From: Acanthaster planci
Taxonomy: Eukaryota; Echinodermata; Asteroidea; Valvatida; Acanthasteridae
Direction: 5' to 3'
DNA: 64,000 nucleotides
NCBI RefSeq assembly: GCF_001949145.1
Contig: NW_019091383.1
Coordinates: 830,261 to 894,260, forward strand
A program made the translations under genes and the position numbers. Below, piece by piece: positions 1 to 11,500 of this stretch. The notes beneath the pieces are model-generated. The model was not told where the DNA came from. It did not search any database and worked only from the letters and a program-made list of their open reading frames with translations. Numbering within the stretch: position 1 is the stretch's first letter; each line of letters opens with the position of its first letter.

Positions 1-101
1 CGCATCCTGGTGAAAACAGACTTTATGTGGGTGAAAACAGACTTTATGTGGGTGAAAACAGACTTTATGTGGGTGAAAACAGACTTTATGTGGGTGAAAA
101 A
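1..101. repeat. 21-bp tandem repeat, about 4.4 copies
   Basis: A near-perfect 21-bp unit (ggtgaaaacagactttatgt plus g) begins at 9, 30, 51 and 72, with a partial fifth copy at 93. The array ends in gtgaaaaatg. A single diverged relative with similar flanks (catcctg...gaaaaatg) lies at 10126-10164 in a CFAP73 intron. This suggests the array expanded inside one copy of a dispersed repeat. The array may continue to the left of the window. Confidence 0.9.
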
Positions 102-2051
102 TGCGGCACATTCCGATTATTTTAAGATTCTTTTGAAGTTGTGAAACGCAAAAGGGGCTGTAGCAATGTCTGACTCATTTTTACAGAGCTGGTCACGTTT
201 GCTGGTTCCCACACTGTGCACATTCCGGGAAACCTGTGCTTGTTAGAAGACCACAGACTTGCATCAAAATGTTGAAGTACTATGGACGGCAAGGTGGAAC
301 AAAGGGCAATTAATTACTTGATTCTCAGCAGTAATGGAAAACTCAGCATGGCCGATTTTATCAAAATGCTCCATTGTAACATACGCCAATGCTCACACAG
401 TCCTTCAGTTTTTCCTTAAGTAGATGGTTGACGTTGCATTAAGACCTCTAGCATCTACAATACAGGTTGGAAACTTGAACCTGCATTGAGAAATTGTTCA
501 GAGGATTCAAAGAAGTTCAATGGAGTCAAACGAGTCTGGGCTTTTCATTCAAAACTGCACATTTAATGACCAAGCTTCTCCGCCATTAGGTTAAAGACTT
601 TCAGTTCGCGTAATTAAAACTTATTGGTATTTACAGTAGAGTTGCAGCCGAGTCCATGACAAGTCAAAATCACAAGTCAGCCCATCAAGTCAGTCACAAA
701 TAATGGCATTAACAGTGGCAAGTACTGTCGTCATTTTGTCAATGTTTAAGAGATTGTGACTTCAAACTGGATGGCTTGTGACAGACTGTTGTGGACCAAG
801 TGTCAACACTCGTAAAACATTTGCCTATGGTACTCAAACCAACATCCATTTGCTAAATTAAACACTCAGATTTCTCCTATTTATAATTTCCAGAAGTGGG
901 TTTTGGAGGGTTTCAGTAAAAGTAAGTTGCGACTGCAACTGCAAGGATCGAGAGAGAAAAGTCTCAATTTTCATTGTACCTGTATCGGGGGTGAGCTGGA
1001 AGGAAAGTGGAACATCCCAAGAAATAATCACCAGATCTTTCACGTGCCCCACGGCAAGGCCAAAGACACCCTTAATATGCCCATTCCTTGTGTTGTACAT
1101 TTATCAACTTATCTATCTTACAACACCTGAATGGTAAATTCAGGATTTGTTTAGATTTGAAAAATCCTGAAATCAAGAAAGTCCTGATGAAAATAACAAA
1201 ATCTGAAACCAGGAAAACTCCTTACAAATCTCACCCCTGTTGTATGTTACATCACTCGTGAAATTATCACAGATTTTCTGTAACTGATTTTTCTATATTT
1301 TCTATAAGAAAAAAATGTGTGCATTAGAAACAAAACTGAGTCCATTACAGGAGTCCCGTCCCGGTCATCTCAGGAGGGTTAGGTTTTTTTCAGTTCCATA
1401 ATCCTATTTCTGTTTCGGACAAATGGCTTTTGACCTAATTGCTTTCAATTGTCGTCCGATTAATGAATTACATGTACATTTTAAACAGAGAAGCGATCCT
1501 TTCCAAACTGAACATTGTTTTTGTAATGGTGTAATTGAAACATTAAGAGTACGGTTTGTCATCAGTGGCAGTACGTGTACTTGTATGCACATGCGATGCT
1601 GGTTTTATGTGTTAGTGCCATGATTACGACAGCATATCTGACGAAGTCTTTTCAGTGTACCTGAAGTAACTCCTTTCTGATCTCCCACAAAGATAAGCAC
1701 TTGGATGTCAAACCCGGAAGTACATGGTTCTCAGATACCACAACAAAACTTTTTTGACTTCTATATACCCAATTACATGTATCTATTTTGTACAAACACT
1801 TGAAAAGCAGAATCTGCAAGAACTGAAACGATATTTCTCTAGGGAACAATTTCATTCAAAACACTAGAGCTGGGGCTAAGGAGTGGGGGGTTTTTTTGTC
1901 GGTTGCTCAAACCATCTACCAAACTGTTTTTAACAGTTAACGATTTGACCAGTCGCTGAACACACGAAACTTCATTTCGTAATTCTTTCAACAAGGCTGT
2001 CGTGCGAATTGACAAAATTTATCTGGTGGTGTATTTGTGCCCCCGTAGTCT
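102..2051. other. Gene-free region downstream of NIPSNAP
   Basis: I see no convincing exon here. Open frames are short and overlap on both strands. A stretch at about 640-720 is rich in tcacaagtc-like words and resembles 14055-14130 in CFAP73 intron 6, so it is probably a decayed dispersed repeat. The NIPSNAP 3' UTR should lie just below 2052 on the minus strand, but I found no clear AATAAA there. Confidence 0.5.
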
Positions 2052-5000
2052 TTACTGGAGTGGGGAACAAGGCAAGGGGATCATTACTCTGGACTCCATC
2101 TTGCGAATCAGGGGTACTGCGGAAGAAAACAAAGGCAGAGTAATCATACAGGGAAAGTTCGGCGAGAAGAGAAGAAGCACTGACACTTTGGTCCCTAAAC
2201 AACTCGGATGCCTCCCTTCGGGTACAGCATGTGACCTCAACATTGGCTGAAGTTACCAGAATTTTTTTTTTTGCTGTGGGCTATTAGTAGTAAGCTTATG
2301 GCGGTGGCATTGCAGCAACAAAGGAAATGCCAATTTGGCAACTGGGTCTATCGATGCCAAGCTTCCCTGAGTTCAAAACTCTACTTTAAATCGGATGTGA
2401 TCTCAGCTTAACGGGGCTGCAGCTTCATTTTAGAAAAGTGGCTCACAAATATGTGAAACACACTCGATCCTCGTAGCTGCTGGAAGGGTCGATTGTGAAA
2501 TGAAGATTCTTTCTGACACCCTGAACGCTGGCTCTAGATTGTGAAGGATGGAGTATTCCACTTCCGCTGAAAAGGAACTGCAAACTACCAGCTCTTTTGC
2601 ATATGCAGATTCATATGTAAAGTGAATTCAGGGATGTCCGTCCGGTTAACAAGGCACACACAATCTCACAGCATCAGTTTTTCAAGTGGACAACAACCCA
2701 AGCAATCCATGGGCCACATGGGCGGAGATTCTGGACAGTGGAAGTGTGTCAAACTTGGCAAACGTTGCACGGAGGAGTACAAATACCTACCAGTGTATGC
2801 CACGCAACTATCCCATCCAGGATTCTGCCACGCTTTCTCACGGATATCCTTGCGAGTCTGAAGATCCTTGTAAGCTGGAAGCAAATATGAAACCGGAAGA
2901 AAAGATCTCGACGATCAAGCTATCCAGAGAGGGGCCTAGGGGATTCTGAAACCTAAACAGGAACATTTCAGGCGCCTCTTGGCTGTTTATTTGTACAAGT
3001 CACTCACTGTAGCACATTAAACTTTTAACGGGAGTGAAATGCAAGTGTTGAGGACTTTGAAAGGAATTTGATTGCGAGTTTCCTTTTCAAAGTGCAAATT
3101 CGGGAAAACAAGTCCAAAGATTTCTCTTGAAGAAAAGCAACACTGCTTAAAATCTAAAGATGAAGTAGTCCAAATATTTAATTGCAAGGCCTTTTTTTTT
3201 TCATCTTCACAATTGTACAAAGAATACTTTTTCTGGACTCCCTCCTGAGTGTCATCATTTGTCGTATTCATGAAGGGTGTACATGATCCTCGTCATATCT
3301 TCAGCAAAGACTCACCCCAGAGGTGGTGCACAAGGTACAAGTCGCCCACTTGGGTAAAGAGACCCGCTACGGCTTCGTTGTTGTCCCGACGGAATCTAAT
3401 TCCACTTTTCCTGCAGTAAACAAGAGAGGCATACAATGCAAGCAACTAAACTACCTTTCTGAAGCCTGTGTAAAGTCACTACAAAAAAAAAACGTTAATT
3501 TTTCCCCTTTTTTGTGTACTGGGCTGGACAGCTCAGCTTGAAGTTCATAGTTGGACCCAACCCTAGTTCACTTTCCATGACAGGCATTTTTTTGGGGGGG
3601 GGTAGAGCAAAACTCAATTTACAAAATTGAAGGAAAAGTGACTGGAAAACACAAATGTCACTTACCAATTGTTCGCCCATTCTATCAGGGTGCCAGGCTG
3701 CAATCAAAAGGACATGACACACCGAGTAAACTTCTGGCAATCTCCTTTTAAAACACTGAATCTAGCATTTAGAGGCTGTATAAGGATTAAAGAATGTACA
3801 ACTAGGCAATCATTACTTAACATGGTGCTTGAAAGTTATGTGCAATCCAGCTTGCTTTGGCCTGTATGGCATACCAAAGTGTGACTTCATTTAGAACCAG
3901 TAAATGCAGTGCAAATGAATGGAGTAAGCGCGCCTGTTGGTTCACACGCTGGTTCTTGTGCTAACGCCTTTACAAGCGTAACTGTTTGCGTGACGTATTC
4001 ACTTCCGAATCGGCACTCTATAGGATCAAACTAAAGACACGACCACATGGTTTCCTCAAGGTTAGACACCATTACCATAGACCAGCATTTGGTTTAGTAA
4101 CCTCACCGTAAACTCAACGGTGGGGCTCGTTTCCACATAAAACAAACCATGATTTCTTTGTCAAATACCTTAAAATGTCACCAAGGTTCCACGGACTGTG
4201 GTCATCATGCCGATCCCGTACTGGGTACCGACTTGGCAGTTTTCTGATACTCTACGCCATTTCTGATGCTTGAAAGCTTAGCTTCTCCGCAAACCCTGTG
4301 CATGGTGCGGTGGCATCATTTGGGTCAGTCAGAGCATCCTATACTGAGGAGAGTGTGTGTAGAGCCTTCCTTACCCTGAGATGGTAACTCCTGAGCTCAT
4401 ACAGATTGCCAGGCTCCCGGGGCTGCGGCGCGCCCCAGAAACTGAACGGAAGGAGGAGGGAGTTGCTCCGATTCATCAGCATTTCGCCACGCAGCTTCTT
4501 GTAGTCATTGTACTCCTGGAAGCAAGAAAATGGGAATAAAACGGTGACCCCGTTGGCACTGTGTGTGGCAAACAAAGCTGACATACCGCTGGAACCAAGG
4601 CGCATTTGAACTCCAGGCATGCAACTTGGGCTGTGACAAGAAAAACCAAGGAAATTCCAATCTTTACAAGACTCTGCACAGCGTTTTTCAATTTTCAGTG
4701 GCATTAAAAGCGTGAAGAGAAAAAATGAGGAAATCAGCTGATCCGAGAAAAAGTTGCATGCCCGGGACTCACTGCGACAAGCAAACACAACCAACTCTTA
4801 AAACAAAGGAATCCCGACGGATGTAGTTACAAAGCCCCCTCTGAATAAATACATGCAGAGGATTGAAGAAAAACACAAGGCCAGACAGCTCAGCTGGTAG
4901 GGCATTGGTAGAGTAATCTGAAGGTCACAGGTCCAAATCCTGTTCCAGTCAACCAGTCCAACCTCCTTGGACCACTCTGGAAACCTACTCATGTTAACTC

Positions 5001-8000
5001 CTCATTGTTAACACAACATAGTTGAACTCCTGGACAAGTCTACAAGTCAGTGCCTAAGCTTGATCAGGTGTGCCTGGAGACAGTGACAAAGCAAGGCCCC
5101 CCCCCATCACAGTTCTTTGACACAGCTTGTGGCTCTGACTCAAGACTGAACGTCTTGTGATTCTCTTGGTATGTACTTGTGATGATGTGATCAGTGTTAT
5201 TAACCCTAACCCTACATAGTACTACAAATTACTACTTGTAGTAAAATGTAGTAATCAGTGCTGCCGTTTGTAAGAGGACATGACCATATTGTTCTCTAAA
5301 GCCATAAAATACAACAGAAAAGACAATGTACCATACAGTGCTGTGGCACTATGAATGCATGGCTTTATTGTTCTCTGTACAAGTAACAATGGAAGTAACC
5401 TAGCCAGAAGTAGTAATCTGTAGCCCTAGGTCCTTCAGGCTCAGGCTATTACTTAGTACTTTGTAGTACTGTGTAGTGTAAGCCAAACAATATACTTGGC
5501 GGTTAGGGTTAAATTGTACGTGTACCTTATCGACCCACAGCTTCTCCGACATTGTCTTGACAGCACGGTAGCCATCATTGTAGTACCAGATGTGAACTGA
5601 GAGACAAAACAAAATCTGTTTAGCAGAGAAGAACACCGTTAGCAAAGCTTACAGTAACAACAGTGCACTGTAGTCAAATGAGCAGGTGCAAAGAATATCT
5701 ACACAAGGCGTATGAAAAGAGAGATAAAAAACAAAGAGTTTCATTTGGTCAAGGTCTTGGGGGGTTCCACGTCAGAAGACACAAGCCACAACTGCCTCGT
5801 GGCTTCAAACAGCACCCAAGCATCAAAAACATAGGAGACAACCAACATAGGGTTTGAATGTACTGATGTGCCCTTTTAGGGGTTTTGTAGGTTAGAGCCC
5901 CACTGTGGTAAATTTTTCCCTGCTCAACCAAAAGCACACTCCTGGCATTACTTGCTTGATCCTGATGACCAAATGCTGTACTCCAGCTGCCAAACAGCGA
6001 GCAGGGAAAATCTGGATTCTCGTGAATTCTCTTCAGACAGTGCTCCCTATAATATCAACGAATAAACAGACAAACAACCATACAAGCCTTGATTATTTCT
6101 AGTGGCATCTCTTAGATCACAATGCAGTAGAGGAAAGACAATGACAGAAAACTTTCTTGATGAGACGTACTTTAGGATTGAGATGCGATGCTTCAAACCC
6201 AAACTCAAGACTTGTTTTACTCGGAACCCTTAAAACAATTCCCAACACTGCTAGTACCTCGTAGCACTTTCACTTCCCTTATATTCCAAAGAGCATGAAG
6301 CCTAATGTTCATACTAGTGGGTAGAGTCTACCTTCCTCAATCCTACAAAATCCTCTCAAACCTGGTGAATTTTGATGGATCTGGAAATGTTGAAGTTAAC
6401 TATTACAAAGGAAAATTTATGTGCTTACTAAGCACTTTGGTCAATGTCAACTCATTTGGAGTGAATATTTGGTCAAGGCAATTTATTTGTCTCATTTAAT
6501 CAACTTTGCAGGCATGAGTAGGCTTTTACCTATTAAAGCAAAAATGCGCACAAACTGTCTTGTGTGACAATGCGTACTTAGACACAAAAAATTTGAAAAT
6601 CAACCTACGATGCTTGGATGTACTCCCTCATCCTGTCTGGTTTGATGTTGTGAACTGTAAGGGAAGGAAAATGATCTGTCATAAACTGATTCGTTCTGAA
6701 TTTATACAACTGAGGGCATGCAATGTGGTGCAGGAAGAAAGGACCAAAACTGCTGCGGGCAACTTGATATAATGTGATGCAGGACTTACTCTGCATTTCA
6801 TAGACGACATCTTTGTTGGTGAGAGCCTCTGAGTGGGCGGCCTTTGCTGGTTCTACCTTTTTGACATGTAGGAGTTTGTTTAGCCATCCTTCCCTGTCTG
6901 ATGAGTAGGACCTAAGGTAAAGACAGAAGGTTGTATGTTGTATTTTTGCTACAAGGCCATGTAAAACAATAAAGTTGTTTCTCGTTTCCACCGACTCTTT
7001 TCTTGCCAACTGCCTTGCTTTTCTGTAGATTTTTCCTCAATTGTAAGTGACTTTCTTCGCTGCTAAACTGAAAAAGGTTTATCCACCCCGAGCTACAGTG
7101 CACACTCACTGATGAAAGACAGACGGTATTCAGTTATCCAACCGGGCTCTTGCAGGCATTCAACATGCACGCGAAGACCATATTTCCAGACTAAATTCAA
7201 CGCGCGTACTCACTGTGCTTTGTATCAAACACGCATAAGCTTGCGCGACTATGCGGTGAATGCGTACCAAACGACGACTGTCAATTTCATTTCAAAATAC
7301 GCCCTCTATTGTTCCTGCTCTGAATGGATTCTAATGGGAAAGTCACATTAAGGCATGCCACCAGGGGCTACAAGTAAGATAATACTATTGCAGTACCTAA
7401 TATCTGTGACTCTAGTTGTTAGGTCCTTCATTTTGTGAAATCTTGTAGGTTTCACAGTAAATGACAGAATTAGGGAAATGGCAATGATATGGTCATGAAC
7501 TTTAATCTGATTTGGGGGTTCCTACTGGGGCTAAGTAGGAACTTAGGTTCCTAAGTCTGGGCAAAGGAGCAACTCTCCATTCACTCTGTGCAGGGATTTG
7601 CATGTTTTCTTCCTTTTTTGCTGCAACATAATAAAAATGACTTAAACAATAATAGTACAGTGTGGGAGATATTCAGAGTGCATAAACAGTGAAATTTCAG
7701 GCATAATTGGAGTAAAGGTTAAGAGTTGACAACACTTTTTTTGCCCCTTTGACTCAAGTTTAGGTTGAGTGTAAAATATGGAACAGCCACCAATATGGGT
7801 ATTTCACAATAGTGCACCTCCAAGAGTTTGCAACGTGTTGACCAATCACAGTGCGCGAAATCTGTCAACCAAATGCGCGTTTGGAAAGGGTCCACAGATT
7901 TTGCACGTTGTGAATGGTCAACAATACCCTGTTGCATACATTTGTGGAGGCGCACTATTGTGTAAATCGCCCGTATTAACCAATCGGAGAGAAGAACCAA

Positions 8001-8352
8001 GACGTGGTGATGTCAACCCGACCTTGAGCATAATTCCGCGATCAGGGCGAAAAGTGCCCTCTTCTGTTCTGCAAAGGAGAGCAAAAATCTGCTTTTAATG
8101 CTAAACCACTCCCACTATAACCTGATGACCACGACGCACGAGCATGACGAGCCGACGAGTTTCTATCCCTCTTTGAAGCACTGAAATTTTCTCGAAGAGC
8201 AGCTTCTATGGCATTAAAACGTGCTTTAATTGGAGATAGAAAACCAATTCGTGAATTGTTTACCTCTGTAAAGCAGGGGCGTGATTAATAATAACTGCAT
8301 TTCGCAGAAGTTGTGAAGAGCGCAGCAGCAAATGTCTCCCGTTTGTCGCCAT
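2052..8352 (-). CDS. NIPSNAP: NIPSNAP1/2 family mitochondrial protein, complete ten-exon gene
   Basis: Minus-strand exons: 8264-8352, 6790-6911, 6609-6654, 5952-6046, 5526-5596, 4375-4515, 3666-3697, 3316-3410, 2791-2874, 2052-2116. They total 840 nt, or 279 aa plus TAA; vertebrate NIPSNAP1/2 are about 285 aa. Every junction has GT/AG and keeps phase. The ATG at 8352 opens an Arg/Leu-rich, acid-free leader (MATNGRHLLLRSSQLLRNAV) typical of a mitochondrial presequence. Then come family signatures: GWLNKLLHVKKVEP, HNIKPDRMREY, FPCSLFGSWSTAFGHQDQA, SFWGAPQPR, NLYELRSY, PGTLIEWANNW, EAVAGLFTQVGDLYLVHHLW, AYKDLQTRKDIREKAW, and the terminal MESRVMIPLPCSPLQ. Known family role: mitochondrial proteins with two ferredoxin-like NIPSNAP domains, acting as mitophagy signals when mitochondria are damaged. 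It is head-to-head with CFAP73. Odd points: a 32-bp microexon (3666-3697), and an inverted-repeat element ending 11 bp past the exon-5 donor. Single-exon frames such as 4375-4515 can look like separate ORFs but are not. Confidence 0.95.
4880..4960 (+). repeat. tRNA-derived SINE head in NIPSNAP intron 5
   Basis: A pol III A-box-like stretch (agctcagctggtagggc, 4887-4903) is followed 26 bp later by a B-box-like stretch (ggtccaaatcc, 4930-4940). The segment reads like a decayed tRNA without a sound cloverleaf. It is therefore more likely a tRNA-derived SINE than a working tRNA. Its 3' boundary is unclear. Confidence 0.65.
5198..5514. mobile_element. Short inverted-repeat (MITE-like) element beside NIPSNAP exon 5
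   Basis: The left end reads attaaccctaacc, then ctacatagtactacaaatta. The right end, reverse complemented, reads atttaaccctaacc, then, after about 24 bp, cactacacagtactacaaag. The ends therefore match as inverted repeats about 315 bp apart, with no coding capacity between them. I could not define a target-site duplication with confidence. The right end stops 11 bp from the splice donor of the exon at 5526-5596. Confidence 0.55.
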
Positions 8353-8535
8353 TTTTGGAGATATCAAGAGGTCACGCGAGGGCGCCACCAAGTGTTGCAA
8401 AATGGTCAAGCTGATGTTGCTAAGTGATGTCTACACAGGTTCATCGTATCGTAGCGTGGACTATTTACCGCTGTGATATTAACGTCAATTATTTTGGACT
8501 TTTCTTCATTTGAACTGTAATTACTGTGATCCAAG
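8353..8535. promoter_or_regulatory. Bidirectional promoter region between NIPSNAP and CFAP73
   Basis: Only 183 bp separate the start codons of two divergent genes, so both promoters and 5' UTRs must share this stretch. The NIPSNAP start codon lies in AAAATGGCGAC, which resembles the YY1 motif often found at starts of nuclear genes for mitochondrial proteins. There is no obvious TATA box near either start. The divergent architecture is seen directly; shared promoter activity is inferred. Confidence 0.75.
8416..8431 (+). promoter_or_regulatory. Candidate RFX X-box upstream of CFAP73
   Basis: GTTGCTAAGTGATGTC fits the X-box form RYYNYYWW, 2-nt spacer, RRNRAC at 13 of 14 constrained positions: the left half is perfect and the right half has one mismatch. 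It lies about 105 bp upstream of the CFAP73 ATG. RFX factors are known to drive ciliary genes through such boxes. Binding here is an inference. Confidence 0.45.
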
Positions 8536-11500
8536 ATGACCGTGAGCCTAGAAGAATATTTCAGGACAACATTTGAGGACAAGCTCCTCGTGTGAGTGAA
8601 TTTCTTTGACTGTCAAAATTGGAACCTACATGTAGGCCTAGGCCGCGCCTACAGTACAGGCCTAATTCATGTATTACTCATGTCCATTTCCAGAGTCAGA
8701 GTGTGGCCTTTCCCTTTTTTTCTAATGGATAGTGGTTGTGGTGTTATATTGCGGAGAAATGGCTGTAGGCCTATGTGCTTAGAATGTGTTCTTATTTATC
8801 CTCATATAATAAATAATATAAGCTGATGTAGGATTATTGTACATTTCATGGCCATGAAATGGTGTGTTTTTTAATAGTTTGGACTTCTTTGGTAAGGCAT
8901 ATAGAAGGCCTAGTATATATAGGCCTACGCCTATAGAAGACTGACCAAGCACATACAGGTATCTTAAGACCGACCAAGCACAAACATGTATTTATTCTCA
9001 TTCATAAATACTGTTTAAATTTAAATTTCCAAAGATTTTGTTCAAGAATTTTAATTCATTATCCAAGTAGTCCAGAGGAATGTCCTTAGATGGACTTGCC
9101 GCAAATAGGGCGAGTGCAGCGTGCAGTGGCACACGCAGACTCCTGTCCAATAGAAATGGATTAGACTTGTATCAAAGTGCCCGTGCATTTTTATGCAGCG
9201 GGAATTATCAAATTGCAGTGGGCTTTATCAAATCGCAATGGGCTTTATCAAATCGCAGCGGGCTTTATCAAATGTTAATTCATGGTCATGTTGCATGTTG
9301 TTGTACAAGGAAACTGTCTAAGGTATATCTGTTTATTAATTTAAAGCCTGTTAATTTTTTATTTAAAAATGGTAATTAAAATCTCCAAATTGCCTCTTCA
9401 GTCATGATCTGGTGTATAGAATAAAAAACTTACAAATCTCCCTATAAAGATTTCAATCCCGCCTAGCTAAGACTGGATTTGATCCTGCGTTGTTGGTCCT
9501 CACAGAGAATATGCATCAAATAATTGGAACTGTCACACTGAATTGCTGTAATGTTGTCATAAGCTGAGATGTGTGTACGAGCATCGCTGTAATTCATATA
9601 ATGATGTAGAGCCTGGATTGCTTTTTACAGCATTCTGCCTTCCCGTGGATGACTTTTGCTAAAAACAGGAAGATATTGGACGACTTAAACTATATTGATT
9701 GACGAATGCCTGAATAATGTTACAATTATGATGTAGAAGCCAGCTTGTACACGACAAAGGATTAAACATGTTCAGATATGTTTATTTTCTATCTTTGGTT
9801 TGGCAGAAAAATGCCAGAGCGAGAGGACGACCACCTGACTCCGGCTACCAGACTCCTGGAGAAACGCCGAGAGATGTCAGAGGTCGAACAAGCCCTGGGA
9901 GCTCAAAAAGAGGTCGGTGGAAAGCAGTCAGACTGAATCGTTGATCAGAACTTTACTTCATGTCAAGTGCGAGTTTTTGACCTTTACTGTGAAGATAGAC
10001 GGTCAAGCAAGGTTGACCAGGTCCCATGCAATGAGTCTTAAAGTCCTACTTGCCATAATAATTGCTATTAAGTTACATTTAAATGAGCAAATTGAACTTT
10101 TTGTTTTGATGTATCACTCACCTCAACATCCTGATGAAAAAAGACATTATATGGATGAAAAATGTTCAGAGTTCCTATTGATTTTGTGTAAGGTTCCTTT
10201 AAAGGCCATTTAAATCCAAAGACCTATGAATCAGTTTCCTAGGTTTGGTCACATATACAAGTATTTATGTCAACAGACATTCTCATAAGTCATTGAAAGA
10301 AAGTGGACAGTTCTTAAATAAGGCTGAAATACAAATTCTTTGCAAAAATCGACAAACATTTCTTTTTTAATTTGAGTGCATGTGTGGGCTCCTTGACCTT
10401 GAAAGTGTGTACTTGATGCAGCCTATCTGGACTCTGGTCTTCATACATACAGATTTTAGTTATTCTTGCATCATCAAAATTCAATTGCATCAGTGACCTC
10501 TCTTTCCTACTGTTTTTGTGCCATCAGGAGTTCCAGATGAAGATGGAGAGTCTCTAGCAACGACGGGAAGAACTGGAGAGGAAAGAGTACCAACTTAAGG
10601 AGTCACTTCTCAAATTTGACAAATTCCTTAAGGTGAAGATTCTTGGGAGCTTTGATACTCTTCTAGATGAATAAAGACAAAGCCATCAGGCGCGCCTTGG
10701 ACCATCTTTATGGATTGGCCCTTTACAAATGTATTGTTATTATTACTATTATATACTGTCGAGGCCTTCACAACGATGTTCTATTTGTGCCCAAGCAGTT
10801 TTCGTATCGATATTTTAGTGTGCAGTTGTTTGTCACATTTTCAAAACCGTTGCTACGTTATTTTTCTTTTGACAGGAAAACGATTCAAAGCGCGCCAGAG
10901 CAATCAAGAAAGCTCATGATGAGAGAGAGCTAAAAAGAGCCAAAGAGAGGGAAATATTAAGGTGAGTTACAGGATGGAGTTGATGAAAGAGAGCTAAATT
11001 AAAAGACCCAAAGAAAGGGAAATATTAANNNNNNNNNNNNNNNNNNNNNNNNNNNNNNNNNNNNNNNNNNNNNNNNNNNNNNNNNNNNNNNNNNNNNNNN
11101 NNNNNNNNNNNNNNNNNNNNNNNNNNNNNNNNNNNNNNNNNNNNNNNNNNNNNNNNNNNNNNNNNNNNNNNNNNNNNNNNNNNNNNNNNNNNNNNNNNNN
11201 NNNNNNNNNNNNNNNNNNNNNNNNNNNNNNNNNNNNNNNNNNNNNNNNNNNNNNNNNNNNNNNNNNNNNNNNNNNNNNNNNNNNNNNNNNNNNNNNNNNN
11301 NNNNNNNNNNNNNNNNNNNNNNNNNNNNNNNNNNNNNNNNNNNNNNNNNNNNNNNNNNNNNNNNNNNNNNNNNNNNNNNNNNNNNNNNNNNNNNNNNNNN
11401 NNNNNNNNNNNNNNNNNNNNNNNNNNNNNNNNNNNNNNNNNNNNNNNNNNNNNNNNNNNNNNNNNNNNNNNNNNNNNNNNNNNNNNNNNNNNNNNNNNNN

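Noticed and set aside
4339..4794. 151-codon minus-strand frame as an independent gene
   Set aside because: Only 4375-4515 is real, as a NIPSNAP exon with splice sites at both ends. The rest is intron.
4880..4960. Functional tRNA gene
   Set aside because: A- and B-box words are present, but the acceptor and anticodon stems do not pair.
5198..5215. taaccctaaccc as a telomeric repeat
   Set aside because: Only two units, and matched by the inverted partner at 5501-5514. It is part of a transposon end.
5749..5937. Minus-strand frame considered for the missing NIPSNAP segment
   Set aside because: A CCCCC-containing LTWNPPRP stretch looked vaguely similar, but it has no donor. The true exon was found at 5952-6046 with correct phase.
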